Of a stretch of 64,000 nt of DNA, positions 36,569 to 49,400 are shown one piece after another. Origin of the DNA: Erythrophleum ivorense (taxonomy: Eukaryota; Streptophyta; Magnoliopsida; Fabales; Fabaceae); assembly GCA_026724425.1 (NCBI GenBank), contig JAIUCV010000575.1:1-64000 (forward strand). The letters are read 5' to 3'. A model generated the notes under the pieces. It was not told the DNA's origin, made no database searches, and saw only the letters and a list, made by a program, of their open reading frames with translations. The stretch's first letter is position 1. Every line of letters begins with the position of its first letter. The position numbers were made by a program, and so were the translations under genes.

Positions 36569-38357
36569 TATAATTATTAGTTTAATCGCCAACAAGATGT
36601 ATTAAATACGCTCTGTATCATCCTATAGCTTGTAAATAGGACGCATATGTTCACAAATGCTTAAATTAATTAACAATTATTAAGTAAATCTAGTCTATGA
36701 CAAATTTTTAGATTAAATGGATCATAAATATATAGCAGCAACATCATACTTATATATTTATTTATAAATAAATTGACTGGATTTACTAATTTCATGTTGG
36801 TTGAAATCAACAAGATTATCCTTTTCTTAGTATTTTTCTATTTGTGAGAAAAAATATGTAATTAAAACATGTTATACCTTTTTCTAAAAAAATGTGATTA
36901 CATTATCCTTTGATACATTTCTATCGCAATACATGTGGAATATTTTATTGCCCTTATTGTATCTCCATTCGTGGAACGAATTCTTCCTGATTTTCACTCC
37001 TTTAAAAAATAGAAAATAAATTTAAAAAATAAGTTTTATGAATAAATTTGATATTGCAAGTGCAGAAAGAGACCAAAATTGAACCTGTTATACCGTGGAA
37101 CAGTATAGGAGAACCAGGGATTATTGACATTTACAGAAATACATTTTAAGTCATTGACAATCAAAATTATTCACATACAATATTCTCAAACTTGTTATGC
37201 ATATTTGTGATAAATTGATATTATTCATTGATAATTTATTACAACAAATAATAAATTTAATTATATTAATTTAACACTTATTCTCTATAGGTAGAGCAGG
37301 CATTGGGTGATATATGTGGAATCAAAATGATATTAAGAGATAAAATTAGTACCCCTCAAGTTTAAACCAGAGTAATGGTGTAGGCTGCGAAATATGCCTT
37401 TATTATGTGAATCTAACACATATACTTAGGAGTATTGAATTAATTTGTTATTCTTTTCACACCTTATTTTAGATAAAAACTCAATGTCCTTAACACATTT
37501 TCTATAAGAACCAAGTCCTAACACGGAAATTTTAAGAGTATTTAATCAAGAGAATTAACACAAACAAATTTCTAGATATTCAATGAATTTCTTTCCTAAA
37601 ATCGAAGAAGTTTGTTTTTTATTGCAACTAAAAAAAATGTTCATTATCTATAAGAATTTACTTAATTGGTACAATTGAACTGTTTTAACCGAAGAATTTA
37701 CATATAATTACATTGTAAATATATATAATTTGTGATATGTAGACATTATTATTTATTAGTACTCTATTATATTTGGATAATAAATTTGATGGTATATTAA
37801 TTTTTTAAAAAATTAAATTCACTATACGAAGAGTGGGCAATGGGTGAATTAACGGATAATTCTCTTGATAAGAAAGGATCAAGTTTTAAATCCAAGCTAT
37901 TATGAGTCCTTTTCTGCTGTAAGTAAACTAGTGTTATTCTTCAGGGTCAATAATAAATCAAATAATCAATACTTTAGTGGTTTATTTGTTACATTTGAAT
38001 GATAAATGAAGCCATAGATGAGGACATGCTATGAAATAATCCATACACCAACATGATCTTTACATATATAATAGGGTAGAACACAATTTGGTAAGGTATG
38101 GTTTGATATAATTTCATTTTGGTTGTTTGTAGTTTAAAAATTAGCAATTGAATAGTCTAAGATTTAAAATGTTAAGGTATTAATGTTCTATAGTATCGTT
38201 TTAATAATGCCGTGATAAGGAATAGCATATGCACACCATGCGTATGCAATCGGCTCTTTTGAGGGCTAAAATGTATTTTTCTTTTTCAGTTTTAGGTTTT
38301 AAACCGAGCTTAAAAATAAAAATTATAATTGAAAAGTCAAAAATTATAATTATAAAG

Positions 38358-38420
38358 AAAAATTATACTTTAAAAATTTTAATTATACAATATAATTAAA
38401 ATTTTTAAAATATAATTTTT
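38358..38420. repeat. Near-perfect 30-bp inverted repeat with a 3-nt loop
   Basis: The arms at 38358-38387 and 38391-38420 pair with one mismatch around the loop CAA. Weaker pairing extends outward (AAAAGTCAAAAATTATA on the left against TTTTTGACTTCTC on the right). It is probably the folded core of a small inverted-repeat element. Confidence 0.7.
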
Positions 38421-38467
38421 GACTTCTCAGACTTGTAATCTTATACTTAAAAATTAAAAATCTGTAC

Positions 38468-38900
38468 ATATAAAAAGTTGCGGTCTTTACTGTTCATTTA
38501 TATTGTTCCAACTATTGTTTTATAGAATCATGTCAGGGTGTACTATTTATTTACTGTTTAACTGTTTAATACTGTTCATTACTACTATTTTCTTTTTTAA
38601 AAAAAATTTCGGCTGATTTTTTTTTTTATTTTTTATTAGGACCTAAATTTTTTTTGAAAGACCCTTGGAGATGCTAGTTTTTATATATAAAAAGTTGTAG
38701 AATTTACTGTTTATTCAAACTATTCCTGGTACTATTTTATAATGTCGTGCTGTATACTGTTCATTCATTGTTGTATTATTTTTATTATTATTTAATGCTG
38801 TTTATCTGTATTTTTTTTTTAAATTTGGTTGAATTTCTTTTTTTAAATTTTTATTGGGATCCACATTTTTTTGAAAGACTCCTGGATAATGCTAGTAATA
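38468..38900 (+). repeat. Two-copy tandem duplication, about 217-bp unit
   Basis: Both copies begin ATATAAAAAGTTG at 38468 and 38685. The same ordered words follow in each: TTTACTGTT, ACTATTxxTxxTACTATTTTAT-like sequence, GTTCAT, a T-rich block, ATTAGGACC/ATTGGGATCC, and TTTTTTGAAAGAC then CTxGxxxATGCTAGT. Confidence 0.75.
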
Positions 38901-38939
38901 ATTAAAAAAAAAATTGAAAAGGGTTTACTACATCCCTTA

Positions 38940-39485
38940 GGGCTCGTTTGGTATGAGGGGTTAAGTTTTGATGGAATGGGAATGGGAAATGGAATGGGAA
39001 TGAAAAGGAATCTTGTACCCCATAGTTATGTTTGGTATGATGGAAAAAGAAATAGAAATATTTTTATTTTTTTTATATTTATTTAGATAAAAATGACATA
39101 AAAATAAAATAAGAAGAGAATTAAAAAATTAAAATATTTTTAATAATTATAAAATATAATAAAATATTTTATTTTTAATTATCAATAATAATAAAAAATA
39201 ATAAAATAACATGTTAATTTAAAATTTTATTTTTAATTTACTTTTAATAGAAAAAAAAATATTTGGAGAAGAATAAATAATTTTAACTTTTTTTCTCCTA
39301 CTCAGTAAAGCTTTTCCCTACTCAGTAAAGTTCTCTCCCACCGAAAAATAAAGGAATGAACTCTCCTATGTTAGTGGGAATGTTGTCTCCCAGGAAAGAG
39401 ATCTCCTGCCTACCAAACAGGCATTTTCTTCATTCCCACCCCCTTTTTCTTTCCATCACTCAACTCTCCCGCAAACTAAACGAGA
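38940..39485. mobile_element. Inverted-repeat DNA element of the GGCTCGTTTGGTA type
   Basis: The left edge reads GGGCTCGTTTGGTATGAGGG, followed by several GGAATGGGAATG repeats. The reverse complement of the right edge reads CTCGTTTAGTTTGCGGGAG, followed by GATGGAAAGAAAAAGGGG. A further TIR-like block, ending CCTACCAAACAGGC at 39422, suggests nesting of two related elements. No ORF belongs to it. A PIF/Harbinger (Tourist-like) origin is likely; a target-site duplication could not be confirmed. Confidence 0.5.
39297..39332 (+). repeat. Short tandem repeat inside the inverted-repeat element
   Basis: CCTACTCAGTAAAG occurs twice, about 18 bp apart. Confidence 0.7.
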
Positions 39486-41507
39486 GATCTTCACGTGTGT
39501 ACAAGAAAACAAAACTCAAGGTGAGAGATCTTCTGTCAAGTACCACAAACAAAGTTGTGATGGCACAATCCTCACGTATTGATCAAGACAAATTAACACA
39601 ACATTGAAATCGTCATCCTTTATTTTAATTTTCAAATGTTCTATACTTTTAAATACAAATACATGTGATGATAGAGAACTTGGTGGTCTTTTTGAGTTTA
39701 ATATCATATAAAAAAAAACTTATTTTCTCAAATTATTGTAAACCAGTTTTTTTACATATAAATGTTATATTTTTACTATTTATGTTTGAATTTTTTTTTT
39801 TAAAGCAACTCGCTCTCATCGAGGACAAGTTATATATATAAATCAAGCTCTTCTTTAATGAAGATGAGTTGTAACTTATCCTGTGATGGATCACGCGACA
39901 GGTAAGCAAATAATTTTTTTTTAATTTTAATTCTTAATATCTACTTATATGTAAAACTTCGGACATAATATTTAAGAATTATTAGGATGATATTTTGTTT
40001 TTTAAAAAAATTAATAATCTCTTAGAATTCTCATAAAAAGGAAAACGCATGGCAGTTGAACTGACACTTCCTGCGGTCATAAGTAAGCCTTGAATTTGTC
40101 CTCTCTTGCTCTACAGGGACTTGGAATCTTAATCAATATGAAAGTGCTCATGTTGATATATTAGCGTTTTAGAAAATAATTTTACTTCTTTTAAGAGATT
40201 TTTTTTGTCTATATTAAAATTAGATAATCCAAATTTTATATTATTTTGTTAACTTTAATCAATAGTTTTTTAAACATTTATAATTAAAGAATTATTTTCA
40301 TTCTGTATTTCATTAAATAAACAAACAAAAAAAAGAATTTAAACCACCCAATTTAATTTGGACAACTCAACAATGCTCAGTTGAGCACTTCATAGATCTT
40401 CTCAATTGAGGAGATCCATTTTGTTGTTTTCCACTAATTTTGAAAATATTTCTCTTTGATTGCTGCATAAAATAAATAAAAATCAAAAGAAATTCTATTT
40501 ATTTATCCTAATTTTTTAGTCTAACTAAAATTAATATGTGGGTTCTAAATTGAGCAATGATGGAAACTAGACATGCATTTTAAATTACAAGATATCTTTA
40601 ATATTATATTACAAGATACCATAGTATTTAAAATTTTATGTTTAATATATTGAAAATTGCCATTCAAAATGGAATTAATAATTTATTAAAAACAAAAATT
40701 GTAAAATGTTGATCATATTTTCATCCTATGAGAAAATAGTGACATCTAATAGATGTTAGATACCTATGTTTTAAACACATGTATCATGATTTTCAATCTT
40801 ATAATAAAACATAAAAACAAAGTACTTTTAGTTTTAACCATAATTTAAAAAGGGGGAAAAAATAGAGAATTTCACAAACAAAATGATTAGATGTGGCATG
40901 CCCCACTTTTCAATTTGATAGATAAAATTTCAGAACCGACATAAAATGGTGAAAAGTAGTAATCAATGTATCAGAAGGTATAATTTTGGTGATTTAGAGC
41001 CTCTTTTAATTTTCTATCCATTGCCAAGAAGACAATTAAAATGAAGTCAAATAATCCCAAATGCTAATATTTCCCAATTATCATATTACAACCCAAATGC
41101 TAGAAGTCAAACAATCTAATGGGGATCCTCTGCTGAGGGAAGCAGATTCAGACCTTCGAATGATTTAGATTTTAGTTTTTTTATAAATTCTACTAATTTA
41201 TTATTTTTTATTTTGATATATTTTTTTTCAAAATGTATGATAAAAATAATTTTTTAATTTTTATCAAACAAATTTTATTCTATGTTTTTTCAAAATAAAA
41301 AATAATTAGAATTTTAAAAAAATTAAAATCTAAATTATCTATACCTATGTGAACAATCTAATTGGTCCAATACACTACCCTTTTGAACAAATGAGAGCAG
41401 CTGAGGATCCCATTCTAGAAAACCAACCAAAGCTCCACTGAGTCATAATGTACGAGAGCTGGCAGATGGCATGATCTTGATCTCTCACCTATTCAATGAA
41501 ACAAGCT

Positions 41508-41511
<4 letters not shown>

Positions 41512-41550
<39 letters not shown>
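41512..41550. repeat. (AT)n microsatellite, about 39 bp
   Basis: The longest uninterrupted AT run in the window; likely polymorphic. Confidence 0.9.
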
Positions 41551-41551
<1 letters not shown>

Positions 41552-41699
41552 TTGGTAGCCTGTCGTGTGACAGGTAACAATTCAAATCTGAATTTTTTAA
41601 AATTTATTTTGATTGAAGTGAGAAGAAAAAATGAGAAGAGGATGTGAGCCCATGCAAGTCTTCCACAAATAAGATTTGGTTTGATTTGTTATGTGTCAA

Positions 41700-41880
41700 T
41701 CGTATTATCTTTTTATATAATTTATGTAATATTTATTATATTTTTATAATTATTATTTTATTTATTAAATTATAATTATAATTATTAAATTATTTTTAAA
41801 AATAAAAATACAAAATTATTTTCTATTTCACCTTTATTTATTTATTTACTTTTATAACTTTTAAGCAAACGGTTATAATA
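41700..41880 (+). repeat. AT-rich dispersed repeat, third copy
   Basis: Contains TTATAATTATTATTTT, TTATTAAATTAT and TTTTTAAAAATAAAAAT in the same order as 21950-22130. Confidence 0.45.
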
Positions 41881-42684
41881 AAATCTTACTTTTTTGTCTT
41901 TAAGTAATGTTAGAGAATTTATTACAATTACAACTTATCTTTACTGCGAACAAGTTAGTTTAAAAAAATAAAAAATAAAATTATTTGATTGCGTTGAAAA
42001 CTTTTTGTTTTCTACATAGTAGTAAAAATATTTTTGAATGTGAAAAAAATTGGCTGAGAGGGATTTTAAAAATATTTTTTTAATATTATTAAGCTCAAAA
42101 AAGCCGAATTTGACTTGTAATGAAAATTGTCTGCATAGAAAGTACTAAATGAAAATTGTTAACTCTCTGGCTTGTATACATTCAACCAAGAATTGGCATA
42201 ATTCTAGCTTAGATTCTCTTCAAATCTCGGAAGTGGTCAATAACAGATCAAACCTCATCAAAGTTGACTTGTAAAATAGATAAATAAATTATATTAATTT
42301 TTTTTAGATTTGACTGAATTATATCTAATATTTTTATTTTAGAAAAATTATACTCAATTCATCCTTTTTTTTATTTGTTATTAATAAATATGTATTTTGT
42401 CAAAAAATAAAATTACATAATTGTCTTTATTGTCATATTAATAATAAAATTATAATTTTATGTTGTATAAAAAATTAACTTCTTTAATAAAAAATAAATT
42501 GAGGAGGTTTTTGTAATATTTATTAAAATTTAAGGAGAGCTGAAATTATATTAAAACAAGAGAGATATTAAGTTTAATTCAGTCAAACTTTAAGAAAATT
42601 TACTAAAAAAATAGACCCATATTGAAGTAAACAAAAATTCAAATATATATTTTAAATATATATTTGTTTAAATATACCTCCCTC

Positions 42685-42855
42685 AATTATTTGATTTCCA
42701 AATTTTAAAAATATGATATTCAATTTTTAAAATTTTTTTATTTACTACTTGTTAGTCTCTCTCTATATAAAAAATAGAACTAAGATTAATAATTGGCAAA
42801 TTAAAAAATTTTAGAAATTGACTCATTTATTTTTAAAATTTAAGAATCAAATAAT
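42685..42855. mobile_element. Palindromic MITE-like element
   Basis: About 57 bp at each end pair as an inverted repeat. The left arm starts AATTATTTGATTTCCAAATT. The right arm, read in reverse complement, starts ATTATTTGATTCTTAAATTT, and both continue through TTTAAAAAT and CAATTTxTAAAATTTTTTxA. The central part is short and non-coding, as in a foldback element. An (AT)n run lies at the right end (42852-42875). Confidence 0.6.
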
Positions 42856-43428
42856 ATATATATATATATATATATTTCAATAACGAAAATATAGATTTCT
42901 TCTCTTTCATATGAAACCACATTCTAATTGGTAACTTCTGATATTCATTCATTTTAATATTTCTAAATAATTTGGTATTATTAAGTGTGATTAATTCACT
43001 AACCATTATTATTGTTCATATATTTCACAATTTTACATTAACAACCTCTCTAAATCATTGTCTCGATGGAGTTTAAATATTGGTATAGTTATAATAATTT
43101 GTTCTCTCATGATAATTTCCATTTTCTCAATTAAATTTATTGTTATTATTATTATTATTATTTCCAAAAGCACTGTTAGGTACGAGGATCAACGCGTGGT
43201 TACCAACGAATACGGAGTGAACTGAACGCAGACGATCGCAGCCAGCCAAAAACGCTCAAGATTCTCAACTCTCAAACAGCAATTCCATTGACTCTATTTT
43301 CTTCGACAAGAAAAAGAAAAAGGAAAAATCACAAGTTTGATGAAGAAAGCACGCCTTGGAATGATCACTTCAACAACGTAAACTCTGAAACCATCAAAAG
43401 AATTTCAAACCTCTGAAGCTCAGTCGCC

Positions 43429-46400
43429 ATGTTTGCCAAGCGTCTCTTGCAGAAGGCCGTGCACCATTCTCATGTATAAACTCTAATCTCTTCCGACCAT
43501 TTTACTTTTTTGCTCTTTGCTTTCAACTCCAACTTCACCTTATCCAAATCAGCTAGGGCTGGAGTTTGTTGTTAAGCATATTTTTGCTCATACATTGATT
43601 GGATTTATGCTATGCTGGGCTTACTTTCCTATTTTTCTTGTTTTTAGCTGATGATTGTGATTGATTCAGTTCCCATTTTGATTTCTGGTTGTTCAGCATA
43701 ACTTGCAGACTGGGAGTTTGAAGTCAAGTGACTTGGATCCCGTAATTGCTATTCACTATGGAATTCCGTCCACGGCTTCGGTTCTGGCTTTTGACCCTGT
43801 TCAGCGACTTTTGGGCATCGGGACACTGTAAGTTCCTTGGCTGCTCATTATTGTTAAATTTGGTAAACCTGTTCAGGCGTAAGAATATTGCACAGTAGTG
43901 AATTTGCTGATTTGTAATAATTGGAAGTTGAATTGCTCTTATTAGTCATTGCGTGAAAAATGAAGTTATTCAGGACAATTTTAGTGTTTGACAGTTGAGA
44001 AATAAGACATAGTTAATCTTGGATTCTTATACGTATGCATGTGGTAAAATGTCCATCATAAGTATTTAGTCCCTTAATATTTCTAAATGTGCCTTTTTAT
44101 TTTATTTTATTTATTTATTTATTTATTTTGGGTGGGGCTGGGGGTCTAATTGTTGTGACTTGGTTGATGCCTGAATGTTGTGCAAGTATCCACGGTCATT
44201 CAGATGGTTTTGGTTAAGAAACGGTTATTTGGTTATTATAAGTCAACATCTGGTTCTTGATAGTATATTTGCTAAGAAAAAGTCTGATTGACCATAATAC
44301 TTGTGCATGAGTGAAGGCATATGCTAATTTTCTATAAATCCCTTAGCCTGTTTGTTGAGTATTTGATGGCCATTTTTTATTGAAATCCAATGCATGATGC
44401 TTCCTTTCTGATTATGATTGGATGCAAGATATATATTATAAGTTATTGCACTCATATATCCCATTGCAAAATAATAATTTGAGGTGTTGGTGCAACATTG
44501 GGCATTTATATTGCTTAGCTTAATGACAGGGATGGAAGACTTAAGGTAATTGGGGGTGATAATATTGAAGGACTTCTGGTATCTCCTAAACAAGTGCCTT
44601 ATAAACACTTGGAGGTAGGTGTCTGAACTTCTTAAATTGATATACAGTTAAATTCATGTGGTTGAATTCTTCGTTTAATATATGACCACCCAAAATTTGA
44701 CAAGATCTGGTAAATGCAAGGGTTTGATGGTACCTTCTACGCTTTTGCTACATATGATGGGAGGGGGCTGATTGTATTGGCTCATGGTTATTTACATGGT
44801 TGCCTTTTAGAAAAGCGGGGATTTTAGAAACTATAATTAACAATAATACAATCATATTGTCAGTCGCGTTCATTCCTTGTTTTCAAAAGCCCAAGACCAT
44901 GTATACTGTCTTCTCTTTTTCATTCTTTTTTTCCCTTCCAATAATGGTTGAAGGTCTGCCTCCAATTAGTTGTTCTTGAGAAGACATGACATATTGCAGC
45001 CTTTCACTTACTCTTATTATCCTACTAGGTCTGCATTTTGTTGCCCCTCAGTGTATTGCAAATTAGAGGACTCTCATAATCCTGCAGGAATTGGGTATCA
45101 AGCTCCTGGTTTTTCTCTACTGTTGAAGCTAAAGTCCATTTATAGGTTCCGTTCATCTTAAATGGAGATCTGCTACGACTTCAAGTTACCTTGATTTTTG
45201 AGTTGAACCACTCAACTTAATTTAGTTATATGTTGTTAAAGACAGTGTGGTTACCATAAAAGGTCATTTTGGATACTGTATGATGCTGTGTTTTCTCATA
45301 TCTGATCTTTTGATAATTTCTCCTACATTACCAGCTGATTGATGCTTGGATTTTATTTGGCACCTGCAGTTTCTACAAAACCAGGGGTTTTTAGTCAGCG
45401 TCTCAAATGATAATGATATCCAGGTCAAGTTTCTTTGCCCAGAATTCAGTTTCTGTTCATGTTAGTACAACGTTCTCAAAAAGGCTCTATTAAGCAGTAG
45501 AAGATATAAGAAATTGTGACATCTGCTGCCTCTTCTAGTCTTTATCTATCCCCTATATAGACTATATATTATTGAGCTTTTCTAGAGCCAATTACACTCT
45601 GATCTATCTTTGATATATCTGAGTTGTTTGGATGATTTTCTGGCTTTATTATTTATCAATAATGAACTTTTGAAAGAGCAAGTATGCATGATGAGTGTTT
45701 ATGAAATGGAGAATTTAGCATATTTGGTTATGCTTGATAATTGATACTGGTGAGGTGATTGACTAGGATTTCCTTCCTTGTCATTAATACTATGGTTCAG
45801 AGTGTTTGCTAAGTGGCGTACAAAGACAACAGCTTGTCCTTATCCAGTGCAAGCTATATGACTCCTTAATCATTGCTAATTGATTTTCTGAAGAATGATT
45901 TTGCAAAATCATTTATGAGATGTATCTAATTAGTTTCCTTCAATTGTGGCAGGTTTGGAGTCTTGAGAGCAGGAGCCTTGTTTGTTCTTTACAATGGGAG
46001 TCCAATATTACTGCTTTCTCTGTTATCAGTGGCTCTTATTTTATGTATGTTGTAGGAATAATAAAATTAAGCATTGCATTTTTTCCCTCTTTTGGTAGCT
46101 TGAAGCCAGTGGGAAATAGTTGTGATTACATGGTCCTTGATTTATGACATTAGTACTGCATTACTATGTCCAGTTATGTTGGTGATGAGCATGGTTTGGT
46201 CTCTGTGATGAAGTTTGAAGCTGAGGCAGGAAAACTTTTAAGGTCGCCATATCATGTGTCTGCGAAATCACTTAGGGGTAATTTATTGTTGTCTCTTGTT
46301 TTGAGGATTGATAACCAATACATATGTTGCAATTCTGAAAGTCATACATGCAATGTGTCCATGTTTCTTTTCGAATTGTGGTTGTTATGAACTCTGAAAT

Positions 46401-49400
46401 AATATTTTGTTTTCCACATACACATTATTTTTAAACTTATCAAAAGAAGGAAGTATGTGTGGCATTAGCATCATTAGTAGAGTAAACATAAGTTGGGCAT
46501 TCCTCTTTTATCACCCCCCTCCTATAAGGGGGAAAAGTCAAGTTTAGGACTCAAGGCATCTCTCTTTCTGTGTCTGACTAGTCTATGTTTCTGAAATTCA
46601 CATGCTTTCATGTGATTATGCACTTCCCTGTCATTGCCTCTCAACTTCTTTGTGGCCTCACTCTACTGCTGCAACTCATATTGCCTATCGTATTGCTCTC
46701 CTTCATTGATGCAATTATTGGTCTTCTATTCATATTTCAACCTTATCAGTCAATGCAGGTGGGAATTGAACTAGGAAATTGATGATATTAGTAAAGGTAA
46801 ATAAGGTTGAATTGTTATAGACGTCTGGGAACAGTCACCTCCTTGGATATATCTGAACATTTAAATCTGGTCCTAAATTTGAATTAATATTTTTGTAAGT
46901 TTCTGGAAACAACCAGTGAACAAGTAGACATTTAAAATACTTCATTCTTCTTTTCACTATGCTTATAAATACCCCTTTTTGCTTATATGCTAGAATGAAC
47001 TGGAGCTTTTATAATATATACAACATGGACTATGAATCAACCAAAACCAAGACTAACTAGTTTACCAAGAACTGACTAATTAGTGTCACCTTCCTATTCA
47101 TATTGTTATGGAAATTATAATAGTCTTTTAGAGGATAAAATAGGTCTTAATAATTCTGGTAAACTGGAACATATATGATGGTTTTTTGGGCTTTATTCCA
47201 TATTTAGGCCTTGAAAGTTGACATTGTTGACTGTAAATTTTATGTTTCCATATAGTTGAACAAAATATGTTAGGTAAAAACAAAATTAGGATGATGTCAC
47301 TAAGCTTCATCAAAGAGTCTCTTGTAGATGTTTACATGATATTTCAATGAACACAATCATCACTTAGGGCACCACATGATGCCCTGAACTCGTATTCTCA
47401 AAATTAAGTGACTAATGCAACTAGTGAGCCATTAATAAATCTCACTGTAGGATTATTTGTGGTACCATGCATAGAATGCTAAGATGCTATAATCTTGCCT
47501 AAATGCCTGGAAGGAGTCTTATTCATCACTGTAGTGTAGATATGCTAGTCCGTAGAAGTTATAACTAGTTCTGGCAATGAAACTACAATCTATAATGGTT
47601 TACTCAGAAAAATAATGCTTTCTAACTTCTGATATTTCATGTAACAATCTCCATAATAATGTTGTGTCCAAATGTCTTATTTTGGATGATCTTTACCTCT
47701 GTTCTACAGCATGTAAATATAATTGTTTTTCTTTACTTTTAAGAGTTTCTCATTCCCACAGCTTTCTTCCTTTTGGCAGAAACTACTGGGTCATCATATC
47801 CCAATGACCAACCTATTGTTGGAGTTCTTTCCCAACCTTCTTCTTCTGGGAACAGGCAAGATACAAGTAATTTTTGTAGCTACTTTGCGTTACTTCTCTG
47901 CTTGTGAACTTGAAAATTTGAATTTTAGACATGCTGGCTAGTTAGCAATTCATTGATATTTACCCAATCAATGCAACTGAAACATATTATTTTGTAAAAT
48001 CAGGTAATCAATTGTGACTCAATAGTTTAACATATTCATATTTGTAATTTTTTTTTTTTTGGTAGTCTACATGTTTTGAATTCTTTATTAGGTTTCCAAA
48101 ATAACTAGAAGTACATTCAGATGAAATTGTAGAGCCTCCACCCAAAACAGTGACTGTATATTACTATCATGCCTATATTTTCTTCTCAGAAACAGTGTTA
48201 TATTATTTGATTAGCAGCAAGTATTTTCTAAGTCTTGGGGCTCCTAGTGAAGAGGGGACGAAAATATATCAAGCTACTGATTGTGTTTATGCAATTGTGC
48301 TCAAACACTAAGGATTTGAAAAATTTATGGTAGTAGTATGGAAACTATATAACATAAAGGGATTACACTTAAAATACTATTCTAAGAACTTTTTCTTTTT
48401 CTTTTCCCAATGTAAAAATCAAATGGCGACTTGAGATGTTATTCATAAAGTGATATGACTTGGGCCTTAGCACTGAGACTCTGCTCAAAGGCTTGTGTCA
48501 TGTCTCTCTCTGAGGTGTCACTTGCTCTTGGTCCTGCAAAGTGCAGAGAAATCTTGTCACTTCTACCTTATAATATTTTTTTATATCCACCATCCTAATA
48601 ACATAATTGATACACTCATCTGATATGCAAAAGTTAAAGAGCCTTGAAGTGTACTCATCTTGTCTAATTTAATGAATTATGAATTCTGTGTGCTGATTTT
48701 TTGCAGACTGTTAATTGCATTTGAGGATGGGCTGTTTATTCTTTGGGATGTTTCAGAAGCTCAAATTCTGTTTCTTGGTGGTGGCAAGGATCTCCAACTG
48801 AAGGATGAAGGTGGTAATTCTTCTACTGATATGGACACCAATCTTCCAGCTGATACATCAGAACAACGGATGGGAGATAAAGAGATAAGTGCTCTCTGCT
48901 GGGCATCTTCCAGCGGGTCCATTCTTGCTGTGGGATACTTAGATGGAGATATCCTTTTCTGGAACTTGTCATGTGCAGCCTCTCTGAAAGGCCAGCAGAC
49001 TTTATCATCCAAAAATGTTGTTAAGTTACAATTGTCATCAGCAGAAAGACGACTCCCTGTCATTGTCTTAAAATGGTCTAACAGCCATAAATCCCGTGGT
49101 GATTGTGCTGGGCAGCTTTTTGTCTATGGTGGTGATGAAATTGGATCTGAAGAAGTTTTGACCGTGAGTTATTTGTTTCTGGCTGTTTAGCAGTCTGTCT
49201 TGAATTAACTGGTATTGCTTTTCTTGGCAGTAGGTATTAATAACTTACAATGCTTGCACTGCTTGCTTTTACAGGGATTTTTTGTTTATATTTTGGGAAT
49301 TTAGGGTTTGGTTGTTTTGGTCTTTGGATATCTTATTATTAGTAGGATTAATATTTTATTTCCTACTTTGAAATTGGATTTCTTGACTCTGAGTTTGGGT

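Larger units (their letters stand above)
36569..43428. other. AT-rich intergenic DNA rich in small repeats
   Basis: No gene in 6.8 kb. From left to right it holds a near-perfect hairpin (38358-38420), a two-copy tandem duplication (38468-38900), an inverted-repeat element (about 38940-39485), a long AT microsatellite (41512-41550), a dispersed AT-rich repeat (41700-41880) and a palindromic element (42685-42855). (TTA)n occurs near 43141-43161. About 43180-43428 is less AT-rich and should be the promoter and 5' UTR of the tomosyn-like gene. Confidence 0.55.

Noticed and set aside
48761..49063. Minus-strand ORF of 100 codons
   Set aside because: It is the antisense shadow of tomosyn exon 8.
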